This document shows positions 63,928-64,000 of a stretch of DNA of 64,000 bases, piece by piece (position 1 is the first letter of the stretch; each line of letters opens with the position of its first letter). The translations under genes and the position numbers were made by a program. The notes under the pieces were generated by a model. The model was not told where the DNA came from. It did no database searches and was given only the letters and a program-made list of their open reading frames with translations. Source of the DNA: Chitinophagaceae bacterium (lineage in GTDB: Bacteria; Bacteroidota; Bacteroidia; Chitinophagales; Chitinophagaceae); contig CANFLL010000008.1 in the NCBI GenBank assembly GCA_947447825.1, forward strand, positions 1-64,000. Reading direction: 5' to 3'.

Positions 63928-64000
63928 TAAAAATATATTTTGATTAGAAATAGAAACTGATAATTAGAAAAATGGGATTATCGATTAGGATTACTATTAA

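Overview
The window is chromosomal DNA from a Bacteroidota bacterium, probably of the Chitinophagia/Sphingobacteriia side of the phylum. This is inferred from type IX secretion (T9SS) substrates with both type A and type B C-terminal sorting domains, a gingipain-type C25 peptidase, Bacteroidota -7 promoter boxes (TAnnTTTG and close variants) and AT-rich intergenic DNA. I found no tRNA, rRNA or true CRISPR array. Housekeeping genes dominate, but the intergenic spaces hold an unusual number of repeat families.

Layout. 1-9.1 kb: an end fragment of a probable transposase abutting a truncated secreted DNRLRE-type protein, then hscA, an RDD membrane protein and a 1695-residue C25 peptidase, all minus strand. 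9.5-14.4 kb: an MFS exporter and truB (plus), then a minus-strand accessory patch with a small toxin-antitoxin pair, a pterin carbinolamine dehydratase, an XRE regulator and VapD, separated by copies of a composite hairpin repeat. 14.5-20.5 kb: a collagen-like surface protein, a T9SS type A protein, a 41-bp-period tandem array, an orphan protein of unknown function and a decayed HigB/HigA module. 20.6-29.1 kb: an AsmA-like protein, a malectin-like fragment, rlmI, trxA, a TraB/GumN protein and a membrane acyltransferase. 29.4-36.4 kb: radA and comF, a 42-bp-period hairpin array, then pta-ackA (acetyl-CoA to acetate plus ATP). 36.5-42 kb, minus strand: an exosortase with two small membrane partners, mlaF, lysA, scpB and atpG. 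42.4-46.4 kb: a 21/42-bp array, a murein L,D-transpeptidase-like protein and a CHASE3 histidine kinase with its single-domain response regulator. 47-53 kb: folE with two 6-pyruvoyl-tetrahydropterin-synthase paralogues, a membrane pyrophosphatase, pdxJ and a DUF4258 protein. 53.6-64 kb: a 1923-residue T9SS type B adhesin-like protein with seventeen 51-residue repeats, a NarL-type regulator, queA and an OmpR-type two-component pair.

How genes work together. The C25 peptidase, the T9SS type A and type B proteins, the collagen-like protein and the exosortase island point to heavy investment in cell-surface display. pta and ackA form one acetate/ATP module. folE, the two PTPS paralogues (both with the C-x5-HGH motif of the tetrahydrobiopterin-type enzymes) and the distant carbinolamine dehydratase suggest an unconjugated-pterin pathway. 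Two histidine kinase/regulator pairs are transcribed as tight units.

Most unusual signals. (1) Three intergenic tandem arrays, unrelated in sequence but all with a 41-42 bp period and built of palindromic units (18.2, 31.7 and 42.5 kb). (2) Bacteroidota -7 boxes placed only 12-13 nt before the start codon of radA, pdxJ, rlmI and the RDD gene, predicting leaderless mRNAs. (3) An interspersed intergenic repeat that has entered the hscA reading frame. (4) A composite hairpin repeat scattered through the 11.5-14.4 kb accessory patch.
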